A DNA stretch of 64,000 nt from Antedon mediterranea (taxonomy: Eukaryota > Echinodermata > Crinoidea > Comatulida > Antedonidae), in NCBI RefSeq assembly GCF_964355755.1, contig NC_092674.1, forward strand, positions 21,170,001-21,234,000. The letters run 5' to 3'. The translations under genes were made by a program, and so were the position numbers. The notes under the pieces are model-generated. The model saw nothing but the letters and a program-made list of their open reading frames with translations, was not told the DNA's origin and did not search any database. Positions 11,296-22,688 of the stretch are shown one piece after another (position 1 is the stretch's first letter; each line of letters begins with the position of its first letter).

Positions 11296-14200
11296 ATGCG
11301 ACGAATGTTGCTGGCCGTCAATTCGTAAGTCGCCTTTTCTTTATTGTTAATCAATTATCCAAACAACGTTTCCTCATAGACACTGGGGCAGAAGTTAGCG
11401 TTGTTCCACCTACTCGCCATGAGCGTCTACATAGGCGACAAGAGTCTACTTTGACTGCCGCAAATAATACATCTATCAACACTTATGGACATCGCTCTGT
11501 AACCTTAGACTTAGGTTTGAGACGAACATCTCAATGGTTATTTGTTGTCGCAGACGTCACACACCCCATCATAGGGGCTGATTTTTTAAGACATTTTGGA
11601 CTGTTAGTCGATATGAATAATCGACGACTCATTGACACTACCACCAACCTGAGTATTCAAGGTGTCGCCTCCAAAACTTCGCCTCTCGGTCTTATATTTA
11701 CCACCCTTGAGGCTAAGTCCAATTGGGACTACATTCTTACAAAATTCCCAAACATTACACGCCCTTGTTATCAGGAAGCGTCGCTAAAACACGATGTGAC
11801 ACATCATATTCAGACCCATGGTCCACCAATTTCGTCACATCCTCGACGGCTCGCACATGACCGCTGCAAAACAGCCAGAAATGAATTTGAACACATGATG
11901 CAGCTTGGAATTATACGCCCCTCTAAAAGTAACTGGGCATCACCTTTACATATGGTGCCTAAGAAAACTCCTGGGGATTGGCGTCCCTGTGGGGATTATC
12001 GAGCATTGAACAATGCTACTGTTGCAGATCGGTATCCTATCCCGTACATGCACGATTTTACAGCATCTCTGCACGGATCCACTATATTTTCTAAGATTGA
12101 TCTCGTCCGAGCTTACCATCAGATACCAGTTGAACCTGCTGATGTTCATAAGACAGCAATTACTACACCATTTGGACTTTTTGAATTTGTTAGAATGCCA
12201 TTTGGCCTCCGCAATGCCGCTCAAACTTTTCAACGTTTTATTGATCAGGTAACGCGTGGATTGGATTTTTGCTACGCTTATATCGACGACCTGCTTGTTG
12301 CAAGTTCCAACGCCGAGGAACACGAAACTCATCTTCATCAACTATTCACACGTCTTAATGAGTATGGCGTTGTTCTCAACCCAGCGAAATGCCAATTTGG
12401 AGTTTCGTCACTCGAGTTTCTTGGACATCATGTTGATTCGCAAGGTGTCCGACCACTTCAAGTAAAGGTCGAAGCGATACAAAACTTTCCACAACCAACT
12501 TCTTTACGCAAACTACGTGAATTCCTTGGACTTATTAACTTTTATAGGCGATTTATACCGCAGTGTGCCCAGATTTTACAACCTGTCACAGCTCTACTTG
12601 TTGGGGCAGGTAAGAAACAGGATCTGGTATGGACCGACGCAGCTTTATTGGGATTTAATAATATTAAAGTCGCCCTCACAAGTGCTACACTTCTCACCCA
12701 TCCGCAGCCAGATGCACCTTTAAGTATCATGGTTGACGCTTCGGATGTGGCCATAGGCGGTATACTACAACAATGCATTGACAACAATTGGCAACCTATT
12801 TCATTTTTCTCACAGAAGTTGAAACCAGCGCAGACGCGATACAGCACATTTGGTCGTGAACTTTTGGCGGCATACCTTTCAGTTAAACATTTTCGTCATT
12901 CACTTGAAGGACGCTCATTTCATATTTTTACTGACCATAAGCCACTTGTGTATGCTTTACTCGCCAAACCAGATCGTCACTCGCCACGCGAAATCCGTCA
13001 TCTCGATTTCATATCTCAATTCACAACGGACATACGCCATGTGAGTGGAAAAGCTAATGCAGCAGCTGATGCATTGTCGCGAATCGAACTTAATACTTTC
13101 AGTCACAACACAACTAACATTGTTGATTTTAGTCTTATTGCTGCTGCACAAAAGAATGACGATGAATTGCACAAGCTACTTGAATCACCGTTTTCACTAC
13201 AATTTCAAAACTTTCCAATTCCAACTTCTGACTCTACAATTCTTTGTGATATTTCCAAAGGCAATCCACTTCCATATATCCCACAAGAATTCAGACGCAT
13301 AATATTTGACACTCTACATTCGCTATCACATCCTGGTATACGAGCAACACAACGTTTAATTACTGACCGTTTCGTATGGCCAGCAATCAATCGTGATGTA
13401 CGACGATGGTCTCAAACATGCATTCAATGTCAACGTTCCAAAGTACACCGGCACACCGTTTCGCCACTCTCTACTTTTTCTACACCTGACGCCCGTTTTG
13501 ACCATGTACATATAGATATTGTTGGACCTCTCCCTCCGTCAAATGGTTTTTCTTATTTACTCACTTTTATCGATCGTTTTACTCGATGGCCCGAAGCCGT
13601 ACCTATTCCGGATATCACAGCCGATACTGTCGCACACGCATTTGTCAATCGATGGATCGCTTCATTCGGAATACCTTCAACCATTACAACAGATCGAGGA
13701 AGACAATTTGAATCTGCATTATTTCATTCACTCGCCAACTTACTAGGAACTAAGCACATTCATACAACTGCCTACCATCCTATTGCGAACGGACTTGTAG
13801 AACGTTTTCATCGACATTTGAAGGGTTCTCTCAAAGCACATAATGATCACACTAAATGGACAGAACATTTACCTATAGTACTTTTAGGCATTCGTACAGC
13901 CCTTAAGGCTGATCTAGGTCATAGTGCAGCTGAACTTGTTTATGGCACCACTTTAAGATTACCTGGACAATTCTTTAATTCAAACTCTGAACATTGTGAT
14001 TATTCTAATTATATTGATAGATTGCGTGATAATATGAGTAAACTACGTCCCACACCTACCCGCACCAACTCTAACCGTAAATCCTATATCAATCAAGAAA
14101 TATTTAATTGTACCCATGTTTTTGTGCGAAGGGACTCTGTTCGAAAACCCTTACAACGTCCATATGATGGTCCATTTAAGGTATTAAGTCGAACAGACAA

Positions 14201-14438
14201 ACACTTTGTTCTCGATCTAAATGGTCGACAGGACACAGTCAGTATTGATCGCTTAAAGGTAGCTCATTTGGATACTGATATATTTAAAAGCCAAGAGCAA
14301 ACCCTCACTCCCAAGCTACAAGCATCACCCCTAGTCAAACCAACCAACCCGTCACCCATTTTGGCAACCCCTCCCCGTACTACTCGTTCTAGTAGACATG
14401 TTCATTTCCCTCAACGTTTTGTCTCGTTCTATCATTAA
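11253..14438 (+). CDS. pol: Pol polyprotein of the LTR retrotransposon (PR-RT-RNaseH-IN)
   Basis: Open frame of 1061 codons in the -1 frame relative to gag, so it is probably made by -1 frameshifting in the 43-nt overlap; the ATG at 11253 need not be used. Domains in order: aspartic protease with [13 protein letters not shown] (near 40-52); reverse transcriptase with [14 protein letters not shown] and the YIDDLL box (near 343-348); RNase H with [13 protein letters not shown] and [10 protein letters not shown]; integrase with HHCC zinc site (HSLSHPG...CIQCQ), core DDE residues in [15 protein letters not shown] and NGLVERFH, and a C-terminal GPF module (YDGPFKVL). No internal stop or frameshift was seen. 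No envelope gene follows. Confidence 0.95.
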   Translation: MQSAVFGKLQRRQLNATNVAGRQFVSRLFFIVNQLSKQRFLIDTGAEVSVVPPTRHERLHRRQESTLTAANNTSINTYGHRSVTLDLGLRRTSQWLFVVADVTHPIIGADFLRHFGLLVDMNNRRLIDTTTNLSIQGVASKTSPLGLIFTTLEAKSNWDYILTKFPNITRPCYQEASLKHDVTHHIQTHGPPISSHPRRLAHDRCKTARNEFEHMMQLGIIRPSKSNWASPLHMVPKKTPGDWRPCGDYRALNNATVADRYPIPYMHDFTASLHGSTIFSKIDLVRAYHQIPVEPADVHKTAITTPFGLFEFVRMPFGLRNAAQTFQRFIDQVTRGLDFCYAYIDDLLVASSNAEEHETHLHQLFTRLNEYGVVLNPAKCQFGVSSLEFLGHHVDSQGVRPLQVKVEAIQNFPQPTSLRKLREFLGLINFYRRFIPQCAQILQPVTALLVGAGKKQDLVWTDAALLGFNNIKVALTSATLLTHPQPDAPLSIMVDASDVAIGGILQQCIDNNWQPISFFSQKLKPAQTRYSTFGRELLAAYLSVKHFRHSLEGRSFHIFTDHKPLVYALLAKPDRHSPREIRHLDFISQFTTDIRHVSGKANAAADALSRIELNTFSHNTTNIVDFSLIAAAQKNDDELHKLLESPFSLQFQNFPIPTSDSTILCDISKGNPLPYIPQEFRRIIFDTLHSLSHPGIRATQRLITDRFVWPAINRDVRRWSQTCIQCQRSKVHRHTVSPLSTFSTPDARFDHVHIDIVGPLPPSNGFSYLLTFIDRFTRWPEAVPIPDITADTVAHAFVNRWIASFGIPSTITTDRGRQFESALFHSLANLLGTKHIHTTAYHPIANGLVERFHRHLKGSLKAHNDHTKWTEHLPIVLLGIRTALKADLGHSAAELVYGTTLRLPGQFFNSNSEHCDYSNYIDRLRDNMSKLRPTPTRTNSNRKSYINQEIFNCTHVFVRRDSVRKPLQRPYDGPFKVLSRTDKHFVLDLNGRQDTVSIDRLKVAHLDTDIFKSQEQTLTPKLQASPLVKPTNPSPILATPPRTTRSSRHVHFPQRFVSFYH

Positions 14439-14448
14439 TTCTTTCACT

Positions 14449-14461
14449 GGAAGGGGGCTCC
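14449..14461 (+). promoter_or_regulatory. polypurine tract of the LTR retrotransposon
   Basis: GGAAGGGGGCTCC lies directly before the 3' LTR and would prime plus-strand synthesis. Confidence 0.6.
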
Positions 14462-14897
14462 TGTAGCAGACCTACCACATAGCTTTTAAACAATTCAACA
14501 TTTACTTTTAATTTGATTATTTATACATCCTCTATATATCTCTTTATTTAACCTCACATTGACAGGTTACCTTCCTGTTACCTTCACTTTTCTAGCTAAT
14601 GGATTTTAAGAATGTTAATGACTCTAACAGAAAACCACATTAATTCTCTTAATCCTAATTGGTCAGATGAGATGGGCCAAGCCCAATATTACCATGCACT
14701 GACCACATTATTAACACACTCTTTTCTCAACCAGCATCTTAGCTACACCGTTTATTGCTCTGTCTTATCAAATATTGTATATTGTATATTTTATCTATTT
14801 ATTGAGAATCCTCACTTGATTCACTTGGAATAAATTGTATAGTTTACTGTATACATTTAGTAGTTGTTTTATTTTACCGTTGCGCCGACAATTACTA
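14462..14897 (+). repeat. 3' LTR
   Basis: Begins TGTAGCAGACC and runs parallel to 9885-10320 with the same length. The flank AAACCGT matches the sequence before the 5' LTR. Confidence 0.93.
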
Positions 14898-15015
14898 AAC
14901 CGTATTTATCAAGTTTATATACAAGAACTGAGTGATCGATCGTACCAAAACATTTAGATATATCCAAGAATATAAGAAAGAAATATAGTATAGTTTTGTC
15001 ATTTTCGTAATAGAT
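14898..15015 (-). pseudogene. LINE remnant, N-terminal reverse transcriptase part
   Basis: Minus-strand reading FLIFLDISKCFGTIDHSVLVYKLDKY joins the LINE at 8641-9884, from which it was split by the LTR element. It matches the FLDLSKAFDTIDH block of LINE reverse transcriptases. Confidence 0.75.
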
Positions 15016-15188
15016 CTGTGCCACACAGGGCAAGCGCATTCAACATGTCGAATCTAACAGTCACGAGTATCTATATATAAAATTAATTATGGTTAATTCT
15101 GACATAGGCGAGCACAATGCAAAAACGTCGGTACAAATCTCCGCCTTGGATACCTACCTTATCTATCTGAGATGTACCGCGAAACGTA

Positions 15189-15752
15189 GATTTGATAACA
15201 TTAGTGTTTACGGCGACGCTATTGTTCCATATTTCTATCTTAGGAAGATGTTATAAAGAGTTTTTTAACACAATTTTTTGATTTCAACATTAGATTTTCA
15301 TCTCAATTTCAATTCTTCCCGGTCAAAGTAATTTCCGGGTTTAAGATAAGTTCACTGCAATAACCTGGTTTCAAATATTTCCTCTCTTTTATACACAGGG
15401 GAGCAGTTAAAATAATAGATTTGACCCTAAAGGTGACTGGAAACAGGCACTTTCCATCAATCAATACAGTGGATTTGATAACATTAGTGTTCACGGCGAC
15501 GCTATTGTTCCATATTTCTATCTTAGGAAGATGTTATAAAGAGTTTTTTAACACAATTTTTGATTTCAACATTAGATTTTCATCTCAATTTCAATTCTTC
15601 CCGGTCGAAGTAATTTCCGGGTTTAAGATAAGTTCACTGCAACAACCTGGTTTCAAATATTTTCTCTCTTTTATACACAAGGGAGCAGTTAAAATAATAG
15701 ATTTGACCCTAAAGGTGACTGGAAACAGGCACTTTCCATCAATCAATACAGT
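15189..15752. repeat. tandem duplication, two units of 283 bp
   Basis: The block starting GATTTGATAACATTAGTG recurs after 283 bp (15189 and 15472) with few differences. Open frames at 15309-15494, 15421-15828 and 15591-15824 are overlapping frames of this repeat on both strands and show no domain. Confidence 0.85.
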
Positions 15753-15808
15753 GTCCCTTTTGAAGACGAAAAAAAAATCAGATATATCCATTTCAGTTTT
15801 TTGTTTAT

Positions 15809-17048
15809 TTCGCTCGCGTACCATCTAGGTCGTGACGCGCCCACAGATGGTTCTCGAATACACAGTAATTTCAGGGTAAAAAAAATGGCGATTTCAAATG
15901 CACGTACCGCAGGACATAATACATTGTCGTTTACAGAAACGAATAAGTAAAATGATTTATTTAGTCAACCAAAATTAGCACCCTGGGAATTACTTCCGAA
16001 AGAGAAACTTACCACAAAATGAGTCCAAATTGTTTATTCATTTAAAGAAACCCAATTAGGGTTGAGGGATGGGAAAGAGGATAGGTACAAAGAGGAACAA
16101 TTTTTAAATATATTCTTTATCCACGTCAGTAACGAAATATTGTTTTCATTTTTATAGGCCTTTAAATAATATACCACGGTGACTAAATATAGTAAAACAT
16201 TTGCGATTTAATACTTTGTTAAAACTGTCACTGTCATAGTCGATTGAAATAGTAAAGTACATGTAACGATACACCACTACGATGTTTATATTTTTTGTAA
16301 TTATTAATTAATGCAAACGTTGAGAAGCAACTGTCAGTAATAAAGTTTATTTGTATATCACGTGTTTATATATCTAACAGTAGAGCCTTCCCACAATCAC
16401 AGTAATAAAGTTTATTTGTATATATTTTTTTACATCTAACAGTAAGAAATGTTCGATTCAAATGACGACCAAAAATGGTTAATAGGTATTTGCAGTACTG
16501 TATTGTCAAAGTATTGCAAGTTTATTCTTCAAGGGCTCATAAATTTACCTACTTGTGTTAAACCAAACTGGCAGACTGAGAGATTGGAATGTTCCACTCA
16601 TCGCAAATCAATACATTTGTAAAAACGTAAATTAAATCTATCAAAATAGTATTTTTTTAAGAAAATCGGCCTGTCTTCAACATTATGATGCTGTACTCGA
16701 GCAATTCAACCGGTTTTCAGCTATTAAAAACAATTATCGTAGGAGGAGATAGGAAAATGCGAAGCGTCCTCGTATTATTGTGTGCGGGTATTTTTCAAGT
16801 TGGACATCCATTAGACAGTGTATACCACAATCGGAAAACACCCCTATTTGGGGCAAATCGTTGAACCTAAATTCGTTTTAATCGTCAATAACTAATTATC
16901 TAACTCAATTTAATTAGTAAACAGGGTTACATCAGGTGGTTAAAATCAGTACCGAAAGTATGAACCAACTTTATATACCATCGAGTAAAAATTCTAGAAA
17001 TAAACCGCGATTTATCGAATTTTGCCCTTACGTAAATTTATATATAGA
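15809..17048 (-). mobile_element. non-autonomous Helitron, copy 1
   Basis: On the minus strand it begins TCTATATATAAATTTACG after a host A and ends near a partial hairpin (GGTACGCGAGCG), where the 3' end is cut. It is homologous along its length to 36285-37607, 56588-58751 and 58752-60315. It has no coding capacity (no Rep/helicase). Confidence 0.75.
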
Positions 17049-17872
17049 TACCGCGCGGATGTGTGAAGGTACAGTAGTTAAATAATAGGAATTATACTGC
17101 AAATTAATAAAGATCAAATTAAATATACGCCATAAAGAATCAGAATATATTGTGGGGAATAGTATTATAAAATTACATAGGGAGATTTGATGATAAGACA
17201 TTTTTCGAGTGAAATCCCGATAGCTTAGTTTTATTGAGTAAGCTTGCAGGAATAACTGTAGGCTATCTTCCTGTGTCCCGTTAGGACCGAGATGTCTGCC
17301 CATGTCTTCTTTCTTGGGCCCACTCTGTCACGGCAGTTAGTTTCAAAAGATGATTAAATTAAATAATGTATTAATAATTATTAGGATGGTATTCATTTGA
17401 ATAAACGCCTCTCCAATAAAACATCACTTTGAATAATAACCTCCCCCCCCCCCCCTCCCACCCCCAACCCAACTATCTAATAAACGTCCATCCACATATT
17501 TATAATAACACAATTATACTATTTGTAGTAGAATTCACCGCACTGTTATCTACAATTTACCAAGCATTTGTTATTCTTTTTCACTTTTCATATCTATTAG
17601 AGGATTTCATTTGATTATAAATGTTACCATTATTAAAACTAAAAAATTTAACGAATATATCCCTCGAATAAGCACCTCCCTCAAATGACATCCGCCTCCA
17701 CAAAGGGCCCTACCAAACAATAAAAACTATACTTTCAAATGTTATTAATCATCTAAAACACTGTGAAACGAAGTAGTTTAGTTTTACGAATGTCAAGCAT
17801 TTTCAATAATGGTAACCGACAGAAAACGTATAAGGAGAACATTATCATTCCGAGAACCATCGTCTACACTTT
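17049..17872. other. no gene; poly-C tract and fragment of a dispersed AT-rich element
   Basis: Contains a C-run near 17440-17460 and phrases such as TTGAATAAACGCC and CTCGAATAAGCACC, which belong to the element family seen at 20390-20470, 22750-22960 and 25972-27097. No coding evidence. Confidence 0.4.
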
Positions 17873-17909
17873 CTAGAGGGGGAGCGAGCGAAGCGAGCTC
17901 ACCCTCTAG
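17873..17909 (+). mobile_element. 3' terminal hairpin of a second Helitron-like family
   Basis: GAGGG and CCCTC flank an inner GAGC...AGCGAAGCG palindrome, and the stem is followed by CTAG and a T. This is the 3' layout of a Helitron on the plus strand. The 5' end was not found. Confidence 0.45.
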
Positions 17910-17941
17910 TTATGTGAATCGATGAAGGAGGCTAAGCCTTA

Positions 17942-18870
17942 CGCCCGTATTCTTAAACCGGACTTTAGTCGTAGTTCGAGCTAAAACTAAAAAAATGACG
18001 TCATTTTAATTCATAAACCGAACTTCAACTAAATCACCGACTAAATCAGGCCAACCTCGACTAAATCGAGACGGATTTTGATCGATTTTTTTAGTCCTGG
18101 AGGGGCAAGACTAAATGGTCGACTAAATGGTTTTTAAACGATGTTTATAAAAAACGTAACAGTCATTGAGTTGTTATATTGGCCAGATATTGAAGAATGA
18201 AATATCTATATTTATATTAGCTTAATTAAATATACATTGGTATAAATTATAATAATGAAAATCATCTTTATTTACAACTGTATACTAATTACATTATTTT
18301 CTTCGCGCAAGTCCGACTTGAGCTACGTCACGCCATAGCGACAATGGGAGATGCGGCAATTCACCACGCGATGGAATGTTTAGGGGGCCTAGCGCTTTCT
18401 TGTCACGCTATGAAGTGCGTGGTTCGTGGCGATCATATTTTGTTGGGGGCCTAGAAAATATAAAAGTTACCGTACCGCCATGGTTCCTAAATATATTTTT
18501 AAGATTTTATTTGTTGTTAATCAAATATACTTCACTGTTAAATTAATACTGATATTGTTCTAATAATTAACGATTACAATTATTTTTCATGTATATAGTC
18601 CTGATGCGTAAAAAGTGTTGTAAGAAATGGAAAGTGATATCAATGCGCAAAATTTCGTCTGCTCCTCAAATACTCTCTTGTCATTGGCCAATGTATAGCC
18701 TTTGTTACCCAGACGTGTGCAACTCGACTAAAAGCTCGACTTCATTAAGTCGAACTGCAAACTTCGACTACTTCGTTTTTGAATCGAATTTGAAGTAATA
18801 GCTCGAACTACGACTTTTCCAAGTCGAACTTCGAACTACGCGACTAAAGTCCGGTTTAAGAATACGGGCG
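17942..18870. mobile_element. MITE with long inverted ends (CGCCCGTATTC family)
   Basis: The ends are inverted copies beginning CGCCCGTATTCTTAAACC and continuing into GGACTTTAGTCG. Inside are many TAGTCG/CGACTA words. The small frame at 18589-18798 falls within it and has no known domain. No transposase is present. Confidence 0.75.
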
Positions 18871-18905
18871 TATGTGTTACTGTCGTGAACAGTACATTAC
18901 GCATA

Positions 18906-19253
18906 CGCCCGTATTCTTAAACCGGACTTTATTTAGTGAATTGCCGCATCTCCCATTGTCGCTATGGCGTGACGTAGCTCAAGTCGGACTTGCGCGAAGA
19001 AAATAATGTAATTTGTATACTGACTGTTATGACTGTTACGTTTTTTATAAACATCGTTTAAAAACCATTTAGTCGACCATTTAGTCTTGCCCCTCCAGGA
19101 CTAAAAATATCGATCAAAATCCGTCTCGATTTAGTCGAGGTTTGCCTGATTTAGTCGGTGATTTAGTTGAAGTTCGGTTTATGAATTAAAATGACGTCAT
19201 TTTTTTAGTTTTAGCTCGAACTACGACTAAAGTCCGGTTTAAGAATACGGGCG
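18906..19253. mobile_element. shorter copy of the CGCCCGTATTC MITE, inverted
   Basis: Same terminal inverted repeats as 17942-18870, but the interior (GCCGCATCTCCCATTGTCGC and following) is the reverse complement of 18120-18370 and much of the element is deleted. Only 35 bp separate the two copies. Confidence 0.7.
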
Positions 19254-20222
19254 TTAGACTCATATCTAACGTTAGTAGTGAATTGATTGTAAATTATACT
19301 GTTAATTTCATAAACAATATGACAATATTTTTCAATAACAATAACTCGTGATTTTACCGGTTTGTTTGCACGTCTGAGCATCTGTGAATTTTCACTGTAA
19401 AAAATAATGTATTATAGCTAGAGCAAAGTTCATCACTGTGTATTTTATATACCTTTATATTCCTTTGTAAAATTTGATAGGATTGCCAGCTGAGATTAAT
19501 GACCATATTCACAACAAGAAAAAATCATGTTTAATATAATTACAATAACAAACAATTGTGCAGAATTACGCAGCCGCCGATTCTATTCTCCGACAGTTGT
19601 TGTATCTATAAGTTATACGCAGTGGTTCATGTATCACACTTGAGAGTTGGTAATGGGAAATAGCCCAAATGCCTAACCTCTTTAAAACAATCCCATTTGT
19701 GTGGAGATACAATATGCCTTAAAAAGTAAATACTAACTTCACAATAAGAATGATTAAACAATTATGAAAGCACGTACAAGTTTTGACATATATCATTTTG
19801 CGTAAAAATACGATTGCTTATCATTTTATAGATTGTGTTCATGGTAGGCCTATCGCGTTTAGGCTGCTATAACAATATTTATTGCCGTCATAGTCTTTTG
19901 GTCCTCCAGGACACATCTCAAACAAGCAACGTCCAGTTTTGAACAAATCACATTTTTGAGAGAAATCGTTTCCAGCCAGTTTCATATTTTTGTTATTTAT
20001 CCTTGGCGACACAGCATTAACAAAACGTAAGCGTATAAATAGATTGCATTTTTAATAAACGTAGAATTAAAATGTAAACATAACAAATGAAATTGATTAA
20101 AGCTTTTTAATTCACTTAAACTCACAAAAATATCCATATGGAAAACTTCACATTTATAAATCAGTTAAAAACATGGTATACAAAAATCAATATATTAATA
20201 AACAGCCATATACATGGCTGCA
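19254..20222. other. paralogous gene flank with one small Cys-containing frame
   Basis: 19360-19480 resembles 6850-7010, showing that the 3' flank of sulfotransferase copies B and D was duplicated together. The minus-strand frame at 19839-19985 is listed separately. Confidence 0.4.
19839..19985 (-). other. 48-codon Cys-containing open frame, possible exon
   Basis: Reads CDLFKTGRCLFEMCPGGPKD, then YDGNKYCYSS, with four Cys in 27 residues. The frame stays open upstream to about 20055. It may be an exon of a small secreted Cys-rich protein, or chance. No signal peptide or confident splice site was found. Confidence 0.25.
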
Positions 20223-20286
20223 GTCGCGTGCTCAAGTTAGTGTTACCGACCAACCGACCGACATAGTCCGTTGCACGCGACTAAAA
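20223..20286. mobile_element. short AGTCGCGTG element, small copy
   Basis: Ends AGTCGCGTGC and GCACGCGACT are inverted repeats around ACCGACCAACCGACCGAC. A reduced copy of the element at 4636-4754. Confidence 0.55.
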
Positions 20287-20565
20287 AAAATCCACATAAT
20301 AATATTACAATCAACTGTATTTACATATTATAAAAAATTAATGTTTGTGAAAAAACACACAATAAACGGTAATTAGTATAAAAAATGTCAGTATTTATTC
20401 GGGGAAGACGTTTATTTTTTAGTTTAATATGGTAACATGTATAACCAAATAAATACCCCCTAGATATGAACAAATACAACACAATACATATCAAGAAATG
20501 ATAAAAATACAGTAAAAATGGTATCAAAAGGTTTGGTAAATGTACATATCATGTCAATTAATGAA

Positions 20566-21317
20566 TTATTGATTAATTGGAATTGTAGCATAACTTTGTT
20601 TAATCTTAGCATGGTGCGAACTGTTTGTAAAATGTGTTCTTGTCGATTTAGGAAATCTTATATCACTTCCCACAAGTCTTAATATATAATTTGAATCGTC
20701 TTCGATATGTTCAAATCTACCAATAATGTCGTATTTAATATCACATGGAAAACATATCTGGTGCATATTCCTCCAATGAATATTTTTAATGGACTCCGTT
20801 GAAACAATCATTCTTATAAATTCACTAAATGTCGGATCGTATTGTACTTAATTGGCGTTGAAATGACAAATTGTAATCACTTTTATTCTTCGCCACTGCT
20901 TTGTCATTGAATGCTGATAAGAGTCTTGTCAAATGATTTCTTACTATCATAATTTTTTGGTAATTTGACAAAATGTATCTTTGTTTTACGTATGAAAACT
21001 GTGACAACCTTGGTACGTGTTTCTTCCAGGCAGCACTGACATTCATAACATTCATTTTCAAAACGTCTGTATAGTTTTTATATCCTGAAAGAACTAAAAA
21101 TAGTTTACACCAGCTGTCTGTTCCCGCTTTAGGTGTTTGACAATAGACAAGTTTATGCTTTTCATTAACAAGCAAAATTGGAGATTTTTTCATCTTTGGT
21201 AATTCCTTACGATGTTTGTGACACTGTGCTTTTACATAATCTGTGCGTTTTTTTGTGCAAAGCTGTGTACCGCCTCTCCACTAGTCTTAAACTTTGGTGA
21301 AACATTCTGCATGATGG
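20566..21317 (-). pseudogene. sulfotransferase copy B, exon 3 (broken)
   Basis: Two open pieces (21193-20825 and 20811-20566) cover the PAPS-binding domain: YCQTPKAGTDSWCKLF for the 5' motif and IVRNHLTRLLSAF for the 3' motif, where the usual Pro is His. Compared with copy C, 41 bp are missing at 20845/20846, which shifts the frame. Upstream, a run of seven T (21248-21254; A on the coding strand) also breaks the frame between the exon start and the QCHKHRKELPKM segment. The C-terminus stops after YATIPINQ, short of copy A. The homopolymer break could be a sequencing error; the 41-bp loss is not explained that way. Confidence 0.85.
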
Positions 21318-21834
21318 CTGTAAAACAAATAATTACTTTTCAAATTGAAAATACTTAAGGTTATTACTTGCTGGAAATATCACCTACATTCAGTAAGCCA
21401 ACAGTCATTTATAATAGTACAACATATCTCGATATTCAAACGGACTTTTATAATTCTTTCACCATAAACACGTGGAATACTGCTGCTGAAATATATATTT
21501 CAAATATATATCATTATATATTTTTGTATATGCATCTTATCCACGTTAGTGGCACAGGTCATTACATCCCATAACTTGTCTTTTGTCAATCTTTATAAAT
21601 TCATAGAGTTAGTTGATTAAAGGAAATAATGTCATTTTTAGTCAATGAAAATAAACAAAAAAAGTTTTCACAACAAACAATCTGGATTAGATAACCGTTG
21701 GAGGCACACATACCTCTTCTCAGTTGATGTCAAACGATTTCTTCTAGTTTTGCACACGAAGCCATGTAACCTAATTAAATTTACAATTTTAAATGGCATA
21801 GAACGGTAGTAAGTGTGTGTTGATAAGACCTTAC

Positions 21835-21863
21835 CTTTCCTGTCGATAAATCTACGACAGCTC
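21835..21863 (-). pseudogene. sulfotransferase copy B, exon 2 (29 nt)
   Basis: Acceptor TTTATTTATAG and donor GTAAGG frame GA + nine codons (AVVDLSTGK). It enters in phase 1 and leaves in phase 0, like exon 2 of copy A. The sequence itself has diverged. Confidence 0.6.
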
Positions 21864-21994
21864 CTATAAATAAAAACTTCATGGTTAACACTTAGCCTAC
21901 TTTAGTTATTAAAATTATGTACTGATTTAGATAGGTCTTACTTTTAAAGGAACCATAAAAAACAAGACACATAAGAAAATATGTATGTAAACAT

Positions 21995-22263
21995 TATGGT
22001 TCTAGGACACCTACCCCCTAGACAGTTACCCCCCGGATGTTTACCACCCGGACAACTACCCCCTTAGGACAACTACCCCCGGACAACTACCCCCCCGGAC
22101 AACTACCCTCTTAGGACAACTACCCCCTTTATAACAACCCCCCGGACAACTAACCCCCGGACAACCACCCCCTTAGGACAACTACCTCCTTAGGATAACT
22201 ACCTCCCGGGTAACTACCCCCCGGTCAACTACCCCCCGGTCAACTACCCCCCCCCCCCCCCCC
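21995..22263. repeat. C-rich minisatellite (GGACAACTACCCCC units)
   Basis: About 15 degenerate units of 15-19 bp, ending in a long C-run. It is the inverted partner of 23290-23805, so the two could pair as a very large hairpin. Lies in intron 1 of copy B. Confidence 0.9.
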
Positions 22264-22325
22264 AATCCAAAAGTAGACAAATATATATGACCGGTTTCTG
22301 TAAAAATGAAATAATCTGTTTTTTA

Positions 22326-22688
22326 CGGGTGTTTCGAAACTAGAGACCCGAGACCAGAGACCTGACACGAGACCCAATACGAAAAGGGTCTCCCTTTTCG
22401 TATATTAGGGTCTCCCTTTTCGTATAGTGTGGTCTCTCTTTTCGTATAGTGGGGTCTCCCTTTTCTTATAGTGGGTCTCCTTTTTCGTATATTTGGGTCT
22501 CCCATTTTGTATATTTAGGTCTCCCTTTTCGTATATTAGGGTCTCCCTTTTCGTATAGTGGGGTCTCCCTTTTCGTATAGTGGGGTCTCCCTTTTCGTAC
22601 GTGGGTCTCCCTTTTCGTATATTTAGGTCTCCCTTTTCGTATTGGGTCTCTGGTATCTGGTCTCGGGTCTCTAGTTTCGAAACACCCG
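22326..22688. mobile_element. MITE with inner tandem repeats of about 22 bp
   Basis: Terminal inverted repeats start CGGGTGTTTCGAAACTAGAG and run for over 30 bp (GACCCGAGACCAGAGACC). The interior is about eleven copies of GGGTCTCCCTTTTCGTATA with short variable spacers. It lies between the two minisatellite arms. Open frames here come from the repeat. Confidence 0.8.

Larger units (their letters stand above)
9885..14897 (+). mobile_element. complete Ty3/gypsy LTR retrotransposon (CsRn1-like)
   Basis: Two 436-bp LTRs flank gag and pol in the order protease, reverse transcriptase, RNase H, integrase. The flanks show a short duplication (ACCGT on both sides, 4-6 bp depending on where the LTR end is set). 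It is inserted into the LINE remnant. The Gag zinc motif of the CxxH...CxxxC type and a primer-binding site that fits tRNA-Trp point to the CsRn1 clade. All reading frames are open and the LTRs look the same, so it is a young, potentially active copy. Confidence 0.95.

Noticed and set aside
22380-22640. CRISPR-like array: regular 22-bp repeats with short variable spacers
   Set aside because: It lies inside a MITE with inverted ends in an animal genome, spacers are only a few bases and no cas genes exist; it is a minisatellite.
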